From Roseithermus sacchariphilus (GTDB lineage Bacteria; Bacteroidota; Rhodothermia; Rhodothermales; MEBIC09517), in contig CP030158.1 in the NCBI GenBank assembly GCA_003285105.1, positions 2,704,501-2,768,500 of the forward strand: 64,000 nt of DNA, given 5' to 3'. The position numbers were made by a program, and so were the translations under genes. Under the pieces are notes generated by a model. It was not told the origin of the DNA. It saw only the letters and a list, made by a program, of their open reading frames with translations, and made no database searches. How positions within the stretch are numbered: the first letter of the stretch is position 1; each line of letters starts with the position of its first letter. This document shows, piece after piece, positions 51,596 through 62,085 of this stretch.

Positions 51596-52786
51596 ATGCG
51601 AGACACGTACATCGTCGCCGCCGTACGCACCCCCATCGGCCGATTCGGCGGGGCGCTGGTCGATCACTCGGCGGCCGATCTGGCCGCCGAGGCCATGAAG
51701 GCCGCCCTGGAGCGCGCCGGCGTCTCCGGCGAGGCGCTGGATTTCTTCGTCTTCGGTCACGTGCTACGGGCCGGGCAGGGGCAGCTCGTACCCCGGCAGG
51801 CCGCCTTCAAGGCCGGCATCCCGAAGGCGGTCGACGGCGTCGCCGTGGACATGGTCTGCTCCTCCGGCATGATGGCCGTCTACAACGCCGCCCTGCTGGT
51901 CGGCGCCGGCGAGGCCGACCTGGTGCTGGCCGGCGGCACCGAGTCGATGTCGAACGCCGGCTTCTACCTGTCTTCCCGCGCGCGGTGGGGGTACAAGTAC
52001 CTGCCGGGGCCGACGGAGCCGGTGCAGGACGTGCTGTTCCGCGACGGGCTCTCGGACCCCGCCTCGGGCGAGGCAATGGGCGAGCAGACGGAGCGCCTGG
52101 CGGCCGAGCATGGCGTCACCCGTGCCGAGCTGGACGAGGTCGCCGCCGCCTCGCACCAGCGCGCCGACCAGGCCACGCGTAGCGGCGCCTTCGCCGACGA
52201 GATCGTCCCGGTGACCTACCGCGACCGGCGCGAGACGAAGACGCTCACCGCGGACGAAGGCATCCGGCCGGGCACGACGCCGGATACCCTGGCCGGCCTG
52301 CGCCCGGCCTTCCGGTCGGACGGGGTGCTGACCGCCGGCAACAGCAGCCAGATCAGCGACGGTGCCGCGGCGCTGCTCCTCGCCAGCCGGGATGCCCTCG
52401 ACCGGCACGAACTGACGCCGCTCGCCCGCCTCCGGGGCGGCGCATGGGCCGCCGGCGAGCCCTATCGCTTCCCCGAAGCCCCCATCCCCGCCGTCCGCCG
52501 CCTGCTCGACCGGCAGGGCGTGGCAATCCGGGACATCGACCTCTTCGAGAACAACGAGGCCTTCGCCCTCAACAGCCTCCTGTTCCACCGGATGCTCGGC
52601 GTGCCCTACGACCGGCTGAACGTCCACGGAGGGGCCATCGCGCTGGGGCATCCCATCGGCTGCTCGGGCGCGCGCATCCTGGTCACGCTCCTGCACGCCC
52701 TGCGGCGTACCGACCGGCAACTAGGCCTCGCCGCCATCTGCCACGGCACCGGCGGCGGCACGGCGATGCTGGTCGAACGCGTCTGA
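51596..52786 (+). CDS. Thiolase / acetyl-CoA acyltransferase
   Basis: 396 residues from ATG 51596. Thiolase motifs: start RDTYIVAAVRTPIGRFGGAL, the nucleophile Cys88 in DMVCSSGMMAVYNA, AGGTESMSNA, NSSQISDGAAALLL, ENNEAFALNSL, the general-base His in HGGAIALGHPIGCSGAR, and the second Cys in AICHGTGGGTAM. It condenses two acetyl-CoA to acetoacetyl-CoA or degrades 3-ketoacyl-CoA; the short biosynthetic-type length is compatible with both. It stands upstream of acetyl-CoA synthetase on the same strand, consistent with acetate or short-chain acyl metabolism. Confidence 0.93.
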   Translation: MRDTYIVAAVRTPIGRFGGALVDHSAADLAAEAMKAALERAGVSGEALDFFVFGHVLRAGQGQLVPRQAAFKAGIPKAVDGVAVDMVCSSGMMAVYNAALLVGAGEADLVLAGGTESMSNAGFYLSSRARWGYKYLPGPTEPVQDVLFRDGLSDPASGEAMGEQTERLAAEHGVTRAELDEVAAASHQRADQATRSGAFADEIVPVTYRDRRETKTLTADEGIRPGTTPDTLAGLRPAFRSDGVLTAGNSSQISDGAAALLLASRDALDRHELTPLARLRGGAWAAGEPYRFPEAPIPAVRRLLDRQGVAIRDIDLFENNEAFALNSLLFHRMLGVPYDRLNVHGGAIALGHPIGCSGARILVTLLHALRRTDRQLGLAAICHGTGGGTAMLVERV

Positions 52787-52903
52787 CGCACCGCCCCGGT
52801 CCGGCCGACTCCGACGGCTCCTTCCGGCATGGCGGGCGTTGGAAAATCTCCGGCGCGTGCAGTAAGATGAAACGCTGACGCGCCGCCCCGATAGCCCCGG
52901 GGC

Positions 52904-52913
52904 GTAAGCGCTT
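52904..52913. promoter_or_regulatory. Possible LacI/CcpA-type operator upstream of acs
   Basis: GTAAGCGCTT, with the wider context GCGTAAGCGCTTTCG, is identical over ten bases to the core of the perfect palindrome in front of susC (6624-6633) and resembles catabolite-responsive (cre) sites. It ends 36 bases before the acs start codon. Only one half-site is complete, so binding is uncertain. Confidence 0.4.
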
Positions 52914-52949
52914 TCGACGGACCGTTCACCGCCACCCCTGTCTGGATTC

Positions 52950-54977
<2,028 letters not shown>

Positions 54978-55044
54978 TGCTGCGGGGCAAGCGGGGTGAG
55001 GGGCCTCCGGGGCGGGCATCTCCCGCCGGTCCCGGCGCATCCCC

Positions 55045-56484
55045 TCATCCCGCCCCCGTGCCGAGCAACTCGGCCAGCGCCTGCTCTTTGGCGGCCTGCC
55101 GGTTTCGTTCCTGCGTCAGCGGCAGGGCGGTGCGGGGGATGGCCGGGTCGTCCCAGAAGCGAACGGTATCGCGCAGGCGGTCGTCCAGCAGGAAACCCAT
55201 GGACACGCACGAGTTGGTGTGCGGCGTCAGCGCCAGCGGGCGGGCGATGGAGAGCACCAGAAACTCCGCATCCACGTCCGTGAAGTGCGTGCGGTCGACG
55301 CTGATCATCGGCTCGGAGGCGCCCCCGGCCTGCTGCCGGACGGCCAGCGCGCGCAGCACCTTCTTGGCCGGCCATCGCCGGCAATAGCCCTCCACCGGCT
55401 TGATCCCGTACGGGATCGGGACGGAGGACATGTTGAAGACCTTCGTCAACCGGTATTCTTCGGAGCCGACGGCATTGCTGAACCGGAGGAAATACCACTC
55501 GCGCAGGCCGTAGCGCTTCGGCAGCAACTCGGCCAGGCGGTAGAAGAACATCTCGGGCGTCACGTTGTGGCGTTGCAGGGCCGCCTGTAGCGGGGCGGCC
55601 TGCCACGTCGGCCGGTCGAAGATGGCCGCGAGGTCCTCCTCCAGCGCCGCCGGGTCGATGAACAGCGCCCCGGCGAAGTAAGAGGCCCGGTAGTTGTTCA
55701 GCACCTGCGTGAACGATTCCGCTTTGATCCAGGAGGAGGTGACGGGCCGCTCGGACAGCCCCAGGTGGCGAAAGCCGATCTCCCGTGCCAGCACGAACGC
55801 CCGCTGCGAGGGCAACAGGTTGCCGTTCAGGTACAGCCGGGGCGGGGTCCGGTCGGCATAGACGGAGCGGAAGGTGTGCAGGACGGGGTGTGCCGGCAGC
55901 GTGGTCGTGTCGATCTCATACCCGTAGGCCTCCTCCAGGTACGCCCGCAGCATCGCCTCCCGCAGCGGCGCATCCGCCGGCCAGGCCCGCGCGGCCCGAA
56001 ACGCCGCGGCTTCGCGCTCGAGGTCTTCGAAATAGTTCGCGTGCAGATGCTGGTACGAGCGCAGCGCGGCAAAGAGGACGTGCTCCACCTGCACGTCGTA
56101 CATCTGCACGATCTCGGCGAACGTGCGGAAGAGCGCCCCGGCCTTGGTGGGCTCGTCTGAGACCAGCCCGAACAGTTCCTGCGGTTCGACCCCGAACAGC
56201 TCGAACGGAAATTCCTGCACGAACGTCGAGTTGATGATCGTCTTGAGCGGGTTCAGCGGTTCGCTCACCTGCACCGACACCAGCTCGTCGAAGGGCACCC
56301 CCAGCGCGTCCGCCAGGGTCAGCAGCTTGTCGGGCTTCGGGTATTTTTTGCCTTTCTCGATTTCGCTGAGGTACGAGACCGAGAGGCGTGCCCGTGCGGC
56401 CACCTCGCGCAGCGGCAGGTTGCGCGCCTGGCGCAGGGTTTTCAGCTTCAGCCCCAGGATGAAGCGCAGATGGGCCTCGTTCAT
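55045..56484 (-). CDS. ScfR/RamB-type XRE-family regulator of short-chain acyl metabolism
   Basis: 479 residues from ATG 56484; the frame is open 21 codons further but the conserved part starts here. XRE helix-turn-helix at about 8-65 (LPLREVAARARLSVSYLSEI, EKGKKYPKPDKLLTLADALG). An IrrE/M78-like middle region follows, where the protease HExxH is replaced (LAREIGFRHLGL), so no protease activity is expected. The C-terminal ScfRs (DUF2083-type) domain, about 330-470, has several Cys/His (VEGYCRRWPAKKVLRAL, THTNSCVSMGF-like region). Relatives such as Corynebacterium RamB control acetate and glyoxylate-cycle genes. Convergent with acs; two identical palindromes lie upstream, one about 97 bases from its start. 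Confidence 0.88.
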   Translation of the reverse strand: MNEAHLRFILGLKLKTLRQARNLPLREVAARARLSVSYLSEIEKGKKYPKPDKLLTLADALGVPFDELVSVQVSEPLNPLKTIINSTFVQEFPFELFGVEPQELFGLVSDEPTKAGALFRTFAEIVQMYDVQVEHVLFAALRSYQHLHANYFEDLEREAAAFRAARAWPADAPLREAMLRAYLEEAYGYEIDTTTLPAHPVLHTFRSVYADRTPPRLYLNGNLLPSQRAFVLAREIGFRHLGLSERPVTSSWIKAESFTQVLNNYRASYFAGALFIDPAALEEDLAAIFDRPTWQAAPLQAALQRHNVTPEMFFYRLAELLPKRYGLREWYFLRFSNAVGSEEYRLTKVFNMSSVPIPYGIKPVEGYCRRWPAKKVLRALAVRQQAGGASEPMISVDRTHFTDVDAEFLVLSIARPLALTPHTNSCVSMGFLLDDRLRDTVRFWDDPAIPRTALPLTQERNRQAAKEQALAELLGTGAG

Positions 56485-56580
56485 CGCTCGATACGGACGG
56501 ATGGGCGGGAGTCGTTTCGCTGCGGGCGAATATACGAACGCCACCATACCGCGAGGAGATCTTTCAGGACCGTGGATCGT

Positions 56581-56595
56581 CAGCGAAAATTCGCT
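56581..56595. promoter_or_regulatory. Palindromic site, copy 1 (putative operator)
   Basis: CAGCGAAAATTCGCT, inverted arms AGCGAA/TTCGCT around AA. The same sequence recurs 127 bases away. It is a candidate binding site of the neighbouring XRE-type regulator, whose start is 97 bases to the left. Confidence 0.5.
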
Positions 56596-56707
56596 TGACT
56601 GGAACGAATCAGGGTCCTATGCTCGATGGTAACCTGTTCGCTGAGGCCTTTTGGGTACGAAAATGGCCGGTGTGGCGGGATGACGAGCGGCGGATGCGCC
56701 TGTGGCG

Positions 56708-56723
56708 CAGCGAAAATTCGCTG
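56708..56723. promoter_or_regulatory. Palindromic site, copy 2 (putative operator)
   Basis: CAGCGAAAATTCGCTG, with 7-base inverted arms CAGCGAA/TTCGCTG. Identical to copy 1 over 15 bases and 111 bases upstream of the adk start. Two exact copies in one short promoter region are unlikely by chance. Confidence 0.5.
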
Positions 56724-56834
56724 TTGGCCTACGGGCGAACGGGCTGCGGCAGGCGATACTGAGACCCCCAACACGAGCCTTGTGCAGGCGATCGACGCGA
56801 AACGGTGAGGCTCACGAAGATCAGGGTAGTGCCC

Positions 56835-57485
56835 ATGCGCATCGTACTGTTTGGACCTCCGGGAGCCGGGAAAGGCACGCAGGCCCGCCGGCTGGTCGAG
56901 GAGCTGGGGCTCCGGCACATCTCCACCGGCGATCTGCTCCGGGCCGCCGTCGCGAAACACACGCCCCTCGGTCGGCAGGCCGAGTCGTACATGAAGGCCG
57001 GCCGGCTGGTCCCGGGCCGCATCGTGGAGGGGCTGGCCGAGGAGGCCATGGCCGCCGCCGGCTGCGACCGGTTCATCCTGGACGGCTATCCGCGGACGGT
57101 TCAGCAGGCCCGGTGGCTCGATGCCTTCCTCCGGCGGCAGCAGGCTCCCCTGGATGCCGTCATCAGCCTGGACGTGACCGACGAGGTCATCGTCGCGCGG
57201 CTCTCGAAGCGCCGGACCCATCGGATCACGGGGCGGACGTATCATCTGGACTACGACCCGCCGCCGCGGAGCATCGACCCGACCCTGATCGTGCAGCGTC
57301 CGGACGATCGCCCGGACGCCATCCGGCACCGGCTGGAGGTGTACCATGCCCGGACGAAGGCGGTGGAGGGCTACTACCGCCGGCAGGGGTTGCTGCACGT
57401 GGTGGACGGCGATGCCGCCGTCGACGTGGTATTCGGGCGGATCCTGAAGGTGATCGAGCGCGCCGTCGTTCAGCCGATGACCTGA
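56835..57485 (+). CDS. adk: Adenylate kinase
   Basis: 216 residues from ATG 56835; the in-frame GTG at 56805 would add ten residues not seen in the family. P-loop LFGPPGAGKGTQARRL, then HISTGDLLRAAV, the AMP-binding stretch VEGLAEEAMAA, ILDGYPRTVQQARWLD, and LSKRRTHRITGRTYHLDYDP leading into a LID domain without zinc cysteines. RPDDRPDAIRHRLEVYH then follows. Catalyses ATP + AMP = 2 ADP in the cytoplasm. Convergent with the BadF-type kinase gene, only four bases apart. Confidence 0.95.
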   Translation: MRIVLFGPPGAGKGTQARRLVEELGLRHISTGDLLRAAVAKHTPLGRQAESYMKAGRLVPGRIVEGLAEEAMAAAGCDRFILDGYPRTVQQARWLDAFLRRQQAPLDAVISLDVTDEVIVARLSKRRTHRITGRTYHLDYDPPPRSIDPTLIVQRPDDRPDAIRHRLEVYHARTKAVEGYYRRQGLLHVVDGDAAVDVVFGRILKVIERAVVQPMT

Positions 57486-57489
57486 CGGT

Positions 57490-58389
57490 TCAGCCGGCGT
57501 GCCGGAGGGCCAGCCGCAGCGCCGCCTCGGCGGGGGTCGTGGTGGCGTCCTGGATGGGCCAGCCCGGCACCACGCGTGCCAGCGCCGGCAGCAGGCGGGC
57601 CCGGTAGGCCGGAGCCTGCGTCAGCCCCCCGTAGAGGGCCAGACGAGGGTGCACGTCTCCGGTGCGTTCCACCAGCCACGCCACGCGCTGCGCCAGCGCC
57701 TCGACGTTGCGTTGCAGGATCGCCGCCGCGACCGCGTCGGAGGCCGCCGCCTCCAGCACCAGCGGAGCCACCTGTTGCAGCGCGAAGCCGTCCCGGTAGA
57801 CGGCCCGGATCAACGCTTCGGGGGAGGTCAGGCCGAAGGCTTGCGCGACGGCGGGGGTCAGGGCCGTGGCCGGTCCGCCATCGAACTGATCCGCCACGGC
57901 TTGCAGGGCTTGCAGGCCGAGCTGGTAGCCGCCGCCCTGGTCCCCGAGCAGGTAGCCCCAGCCGCCGCTGCGAGCGAAGGCCCCGGTGCGCGTCCGGGCC
58001 AGCACGATCGACCCCGTGCCGGCGATGACGAGGAGGCCGCTGCCGCCGTCGAAGGCCGCTTCCAGCGCGATCTCGGAGTCCGGTCGGACGTCAACGACGA
58101 CGTCGGGGGGCAGGTGGCGGCGGAGGGCGTCGGTCAGGGCGTCGCGGTCCTCCGGGCGGCCGGCGCCGGCGACGCCCAGACACACGGCGGCCAGGGGCGC
58201 GGAGGCGGCCTCTGCGGCTTCGTGGATCAGCGTCGCCAGGGTGGCCGCCGTGCCGTCGGGGCCTCGCCGTTGCAGGTTAGCTCCGGCCCCCTGCGTGCGG
58301 GTGATGCCGCCGCCGGGATGCAGGGCGGCACAGAGGGCGGTTTTCGTTCCTCCGACGTCGAGGCCGAGGTAGAGCCGGGGGTGAGGCAT
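57490..58389 (-). CDS. BadF/BadG-family ATPase, N-acetylglucosamine-kinase-like
   Basis: 299 residues from ATG 58389. ASKHA-fold sugar-kinase features: phosphate-1 loop YLGLDVGGTKTALCAAL, VCLGVAGAGRPED, the phosphate-2 loop VIAGTGSIVLAR, and GWGYLLGDQGGGYQLGLQAL. This pattern matches the BadF/BadG/BcrA/BcrD family members that phosphorylate N-acetylglucosamine. No iron-sulfur cysteines of the 2-hydroxyacyl-CoA dehydratase activators are seen, so a sugar kinase is the better call. Starts 3 bases after the penicillin-acylase-family stop, in a three-gene unit with polX; cell-wall sugar salvage is a possible role. Confidence 0.85.
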   Translation of the reverse strand: MPHPRLYLGLDVGGTKTALCAALHPGGGITRTQGAGANLQRRGPDGTAATLATLIHEAAEAASAPLAAVCLGVAGAGRPEDRDALTDALRRHLPPDVVVDVRPDSEIALEAAFDGGSGLLVIAGTGSIVLARTRTGAFARSGGWGYLLGDQGGGYQLGLQALQAVADQFDGGPATALTPAVAQAFGLTSPEALIRAVYRDGFALQQVAPLVLEAAASDAVAAAILQRNVEALAQRVAWLVERTGDVHPRLALYGGLTQAPAYRARLLPALARVVPGWPIQDATTTPAEAALRLALRHAG

Positions 58390-58392
58390 GAA

Positions 58393-60363
58393 TCAGCGGT
58401 GGGGCGGTTCGAGACGGGTGATGCGGGTGGCGGGTGGATCGCCGAAGTGGAGGGGGCGGGCTTCCCGCGCCGCCTCCAGGATTCGCAACGGGGACGAGCG
58501 CCGGTCGACGTGGCGGGGCCGGACGGTCCAGTCGGAGGGGTGCCGGCTGGTGGTCCAGCTTTCCCAGACGGCGGGGCCGGCCGGTTCCTCGGGGAGGGCG
58601 GAGGCGCCCCAGTAGAGGGTGGAGGGGTGCCCGCGGCCCGGCAGGAACAGTGGGGCGAAGCGCCGTCCGTCGGGCGGCAGATCGATCCGGCGATGCGACG
58701 CCGTGGCCGACCAGACGGGGACGTAGCGTGTGCGGGGGGCCGTCTGCTCCCAGCGCCACAGGCTCAGGTCGGCGCCGTAGGCGTCGGTCAGCGCGTCCAG
58801 GGCGCTGCCCAGGGTCCGGGCGAAGGCGTCGGCATCGGCGGTAGCGGTGTCGCCGGGTACCGGCAGCGCGCCCGCGTCCTCGCGGAACCGGGTCATCCAG
58901 GCCTCCAGGATGGTGGCGGCGATGCTGGCCCGGGTGTACCGGAAATCCCAGTTGTGCAGGTAGGTCAGCGCCTCCGTCATCCGTGGGGAGGCCGCGGGCA
59001 GCGTCTCCAGGCGCGTCAGCAGCCAGGGGGTCAGCCGGGCCGCCCAGCGGCTGTAGGTGTCATCCTGCCACGCCCCCGAGGGCAGGTACGACGGGGAGGC
59101 CCGGCTCATGGAATCCAGGTGGGCGGCCGCATGGCGGGACCACCGCTGGTTGCTCACCAGCACACCGTCGCGCAGAGGAAACTGCACCGAGGGCGCGCCG
59201 AGGATCGTCCAGCGGCCGTCGAGTTCGACGCGCAGCCCATCGCCGCGCAGGAGCCGGAACGGTTGTGGATCGTCGGTTGCGAGGGCCTGCCAGGCGGCCA
59301 GATCGCTGCCGGGCGTCAGGCCCGGCCAGGTCAGCGCCCAGAGGCTATCTCCGGGCCGGGGCGACCGGGAGGACAGGTAGAGGGTGTCCCCGCGCTGGAA
59401 GGCCTGCACGAGCCGTTCCGAGCCACCGGCGATTTCGATGCGTTCGAAGCGGGCCGGGAGGGCATCCGGTACGGGCCGTTTCGGCTCCAGTCGCGCCGTG
59501 CTGGACCAGAGCAGCGCCCAGGTATGCCGGGTGGACTGACCGGCAGGGAAGAAGGGCGTCCCCGGGAGCGTAGCCACGCGCAGGGTGTCGTCGGGCAGGA
59601 GGAGGCGGACGTCGTGGTAGAGTGGCAGCGCCGAGTGGCCGTAGACGTGCCGCTGGGCCACGTAGGCGGTGTCGGACTGGCGCTGGGTCCAGGCCTGGCT
59701 GAAGGCGAAGCCCGAGAGGTGCAGCCAGTCCCGCAGGCCGTCGTCCAGCGACAGAAAGGTGCGGACGTCTTCGGGGAGGGCAGAGTCGGGGAGGGCGGAG
59801 GAGTCGGGCCGGGCGGGGGTGTGGGCGAGCCAGGCGAACAGCCGCTCCAGGGCCAGCGTGTGCCAGGGTTGCCACGGTTCCAGGGGCAGGTCGAGCAGGA
59901 CGACTTCCTCGCGGTAGCGGGCCGATGCGCTGCGCAGGGCCGCATTTACGCCGTCGCTGTAGGCGGCCAGCAGGGCGCGGTCCACCTCGGGCAGGGCCGC
60001 CTCGGTGCGGCGGGCGAGGGTCGCCCATCCCAGCCATTGGCCCAGGCGGTCCAGGTCCACGACGTCCGGGCCGAACCAGGTGGACAGGGCGCCCAGCGCG
60101 GTCTGGCGATACAGCAGGAGCGCCCAGGTGTGGTCCCGTCCGTGCACGTAGCCCAGCGCCCGGAGGGCATCCGGCCAGGAGGTCGCCTCGATCGTCGTGG
60201 CGGTGGGGGCATGGTCGTAGACCCGAGTCGGGGCCTCCAGCGCGGGCACCTCCACCACGGGCGGCGGGGCCTGGCCGAGGTCATAGGCGAGGTACCACAG
60301 GAGCACGCCGGCGAGCACCAGCGCGGCCAGGGCCAGAGCGAGGTAGGGCAACGGGCGGGACAC
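58393..60363 (-). CDS. Divergent penicillin-acylase-family (N-terminal nucleophile) protein
   Basis: 656 residues from ATG 60363. An N-terminal membrane anchor (LALAALVLAGVLLWYLAYD) is followed by an acylase alpha-chain-like region (ALRALGYVHGRDHTWALLLY, LGQWLGWATLARRTE, YSDGVNAALRS). Where the family has Gly-Ser-Asn at the autocleavage site, this protein reads AFSQAWTQ: the nucleophilic Ser is in place but the preceding Gly is Phe and the Asn is Gln. The beta-chain landmarks (LYHDVRLLLPD, TLPGTPFFPAGQSTRHTWAL) are recognisable. Processing and activity are therefore doubtful. The family includes penicillin acylases and N-acyl-homoserine-lactone acylases. Between polX (18 bases) and the BadF-type kinase (3 bases). 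Confidence 0.8.
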   Translation of the reverse strand: MSRPLPYLALALAALVLAGVLLWYLAYDLGQAPPPVVEVPALEAPTRVYDHAPTATTIEATSWPDALRALGYVHGRDHTWALLLYRQTALGALSTWFGPDVVDLDRLGQWLGWATLARRTEAALPEVDRALLAAYSDGVNAALRSASARYREEVVLLDLPLEPWQPWHTLALERLFAWLAHTPARPDSSALPDSALPEDVRTFLSLDDGLRDWLHLSGFAFSQAWTQRQSDTAYVAQRHVYGHSALPLYHDVRLLLPDDTLRVATLPGTPFFPAGQSTRHTWALLWSSTARLEPKRPVPDALPARFERIEIAGGSERLVQAFQRGDTLYLSSRSPRPGDSLWALTWPGLTPGSDLAAWQALATDDPQPFRLLRGDGLRVELDGRWTILGAPSVQFPLRDGVLVSNQRWSRHAAAHLDSMSRASPSYLPSGAWQDDTYSRWAARLTPWLLTRLETLPAASPRMTEALTYLHNWDFRYTRASIAATILEAWMTRFREDAGALPVPGDTATADADAFARTLGSALDALTDAYGADLSLWRWEQTAPRTRYVPVWSATASHRRIDLPPDGRRFAPLFLPGRGHPSTLYWGASALPEEPAGPAVWESWTTSRHPSDWTVRPRHVDRRSSPLRILEAAREARPLHFGDPPATRITRLEPPHR

Positions 60364-60381
60364 CAGCGGCCGGCGGCTTGG

Positions 60382-62085
60382 TCAGCGGGGCGAGGCGGTG
60401 AGGCGGGCGGATCGGCGGGCGTCCAGCCAGGCGGAAAAAGCCTCCAGGGAGCGGGCATTGAGGCACTGTTCCGGCGTCAACCAGCCCTTGCGGGCCACCT
60501 CCACCCCCCAGCGCATGTCCTGCAGCCCGTCGATGCTGTGCGCGTCCGGGTTGATGGCGATGAGCACCCCCTGGCGCGTCGCCTCCCGGATCCAGCGCCA
60601 GTCCAGGTCGAGGCGGTAGGGGTTGGCGTTGAGTTCGATGGCGACGCCGTGCTCGGCACAGGCCGCGATGACGCGGGCGTGATCCAGCGGGTAGCCCTCG
60701 CGGGAGAGCAAGAGCCGGCCGGTGGGATGGCCCAGGATCGTCGTGGCGGGATGCCGGATGGCCCGGAGCACCCGCTCCGTCGCTACGTCCTCGGTCATGT
60801 CGAGCCCCACGTGGACGCTGGCGACGACGAAGTCGAAGCGCGCGAGCGTGTCGTCGTCATAGTCCAGCGAGCCGTCGGCCAGGATGTCGGCTTCGATGCC
60901 GCTGAAGACGCGGAAGGCCGGGCCGCCGTCAGAGGCGAAGGCCTCGTTCAGGGCCGCGATCTCTGCCTGTTGCTCCCGGACGCTCTGCGGCGAGAGGCCG
61001 CCGGCGATCTTGAGCGACTGGCTGTGGTCGCAGATGCCGAAGTACTGCAGCCCCATCGCCCGGGCGGCTTCGGCCATGGCGCGCAGGGAGTGTGCGCCGT
61101 CGCTGTAGGTCGAGTGGTTGTGCAGCGTGCCCTGGAGGTCCTCGAAGGTGATCAGCGTCGGCAGGGAGCCCCGGGCCGCCGCCTCCAGTTCGTCCGCTCC
61201 CTCCCGCAGCTCCGGGGGGATCGGGGCCAGGCCGGCTCGTTCGAAGACGCCCGTCTCCTCGGACAGCGGCGGGGGCGCTCCGTGGGCGGCCTCATAGGCC
61301 CGGACGTGCGCCTCCGAGCCGGTTTCACGCCACCAGGCCGTGCCGAAGGCCTCCGCCGGCACACAGCGAATCCGCGCCGGGAGCCCGTCCGCCAGGCGGG
61401 TGTGCACCGTGGTGGGGTCATCCGGGTCGATGCGCACCGTCTCGGCGGGCAGATTCAGCGCCCCGGGCAGCGCCGCGGCCTCGGCGACCGCCACGAAGAC
61501 GGCTTCGTCGACGGTTTCGAGCTTGCGACGCAGGGCCCCGGCGATCTCCGCCCGCGGCACGACCCGCCGCAGCCGGTCGAGCACGTGCAGGGCGTGCGGG
61601 AGGGCGTCGGCGTAGCGCCGGCGTGTGTCGTAGGCCCGCAGCAGGCGCGTATTCGCCAGGATCGACGCCTGCGACTTCTCGCCGAAGCCGTCGAGCGAGG
61701 CCAGGCGGCCGGCCTCGGCGGCGGCTTCCAACTCGGGCAGCGACGTGATGCCGAGCGACTGCCACAGCTGCCGGGCGCGCCGGGCGCCCAGGCCCTTCAC
61801 GCGCAGCACGTCCAGCAGGCCGGGAGGGAGGCTCCCCAGCAGGTCGTCCCGGAGGTCGAACGAGCCCCGGGTCAGGATGTCGCGGATCGGGCCGGCCAGC
61901 CCGTCTCCGATGCCGCGCAGGCGCGTGAGTTCGCCGCGTTCCAGCAGCGCCTCGACCGGCTCGTCCAGCCGCTCCAGCGTGCGGGCGGCGTTGCTGAAGG
62001 CGCGGGCGCGGTACGGATTGCCGCCGGTCAGTTCCACCAGCGCGGCGGTTTCTTTGAGGATGCGGGCGACGGCTTTGTTCGTCAT
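60382..62085 (-). CDS. polX: PolX-type protein: PHP domain intact, polymerase active site lost
   Basis: 567 residues from ATG 62085. N-terminal helix-hairpin-helix 8-kDa-like part (FSNAARTLERLDEP, LTRLRGIGDGLAGPI, LRVKGLGARRARQLWQSLGI, DGFGEKSQASIL). The nucleotidyltransferase palm of family X is recognisable, but the catalytic GSxRRGKETVGDID-type segment reads AGALRRKLETVDEAVFVAVA (about residues 181-200). Ser and the metal-binding Asp pair are gone. The C-terminal PHP domain keeps its metal ligands: TLHNHSTYSDG, GICDHSQSLKIAGGL, SGIEADIL, ASVHVG, GHPTGRLLL, NPDAHSID. The likely remaining activity is PHP 3'-5' exonuclease or AP endonuclease. First gene of a unit with the acylase-like and BadF genes. 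Confidence 0.9.
   Translation of the reverse strand: MTNKAVARILKETAALVELTGGNPYRARAFSNAARTLERLDEPVEALLERGELTRLRGIGDGLAGPIRDILTRGSFDLRDDLLGSLPPGLLDVLRVKGLGARRARQLWQSLGITSLPELEAAAEAGRLASLDGFGEKSQASILANTRLLRAYDTRRRYADALPHALHVLDRLRRVVPRAEIAGALRRKLETVDEAVFVAVAEAAALPGALNLPAETVRIDPDDPTTVHTRLADGLPARIRCVPAEAFGTAWWRETGSEAHVRAYEAAHGAPPPLSEETGVFERAGLAPIPPELREGADELEAAARGSLPTLITFEDLQGTLHNHSTYSDGAHSLRAMAEAARAMGLQYFGICDHSQSLKIAGGLSPQSVREQQAEIAALNEAFASDGGPAFRVFSGIEADILADGSLDYDDDTLARFDFVVASVHVGLDMTEDVATERVLRAIRHPATTILGHPTGRLLLSREGYPLDHARVIAACAEHGVAIELNANPYRLDLDWRWIREATRQGVLIAINPDAHSIDGLQDMRWGVEVARKGWLTPEQCLNARSLEAFSAWLDARRSARLTASPR

Larger units (their letters stand above)
56485..56834. other. Divergent intergenic region between the RamB-type regulator and adk
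   Basis: 350 bases without a gene. It must contain the promoters of both flanking genes. It carries two copies of a 15-16 base palindromic sequence (56581-56595 and 56708-56723) and is less GC-rich than the coding DNA. Confidence 0.7.
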
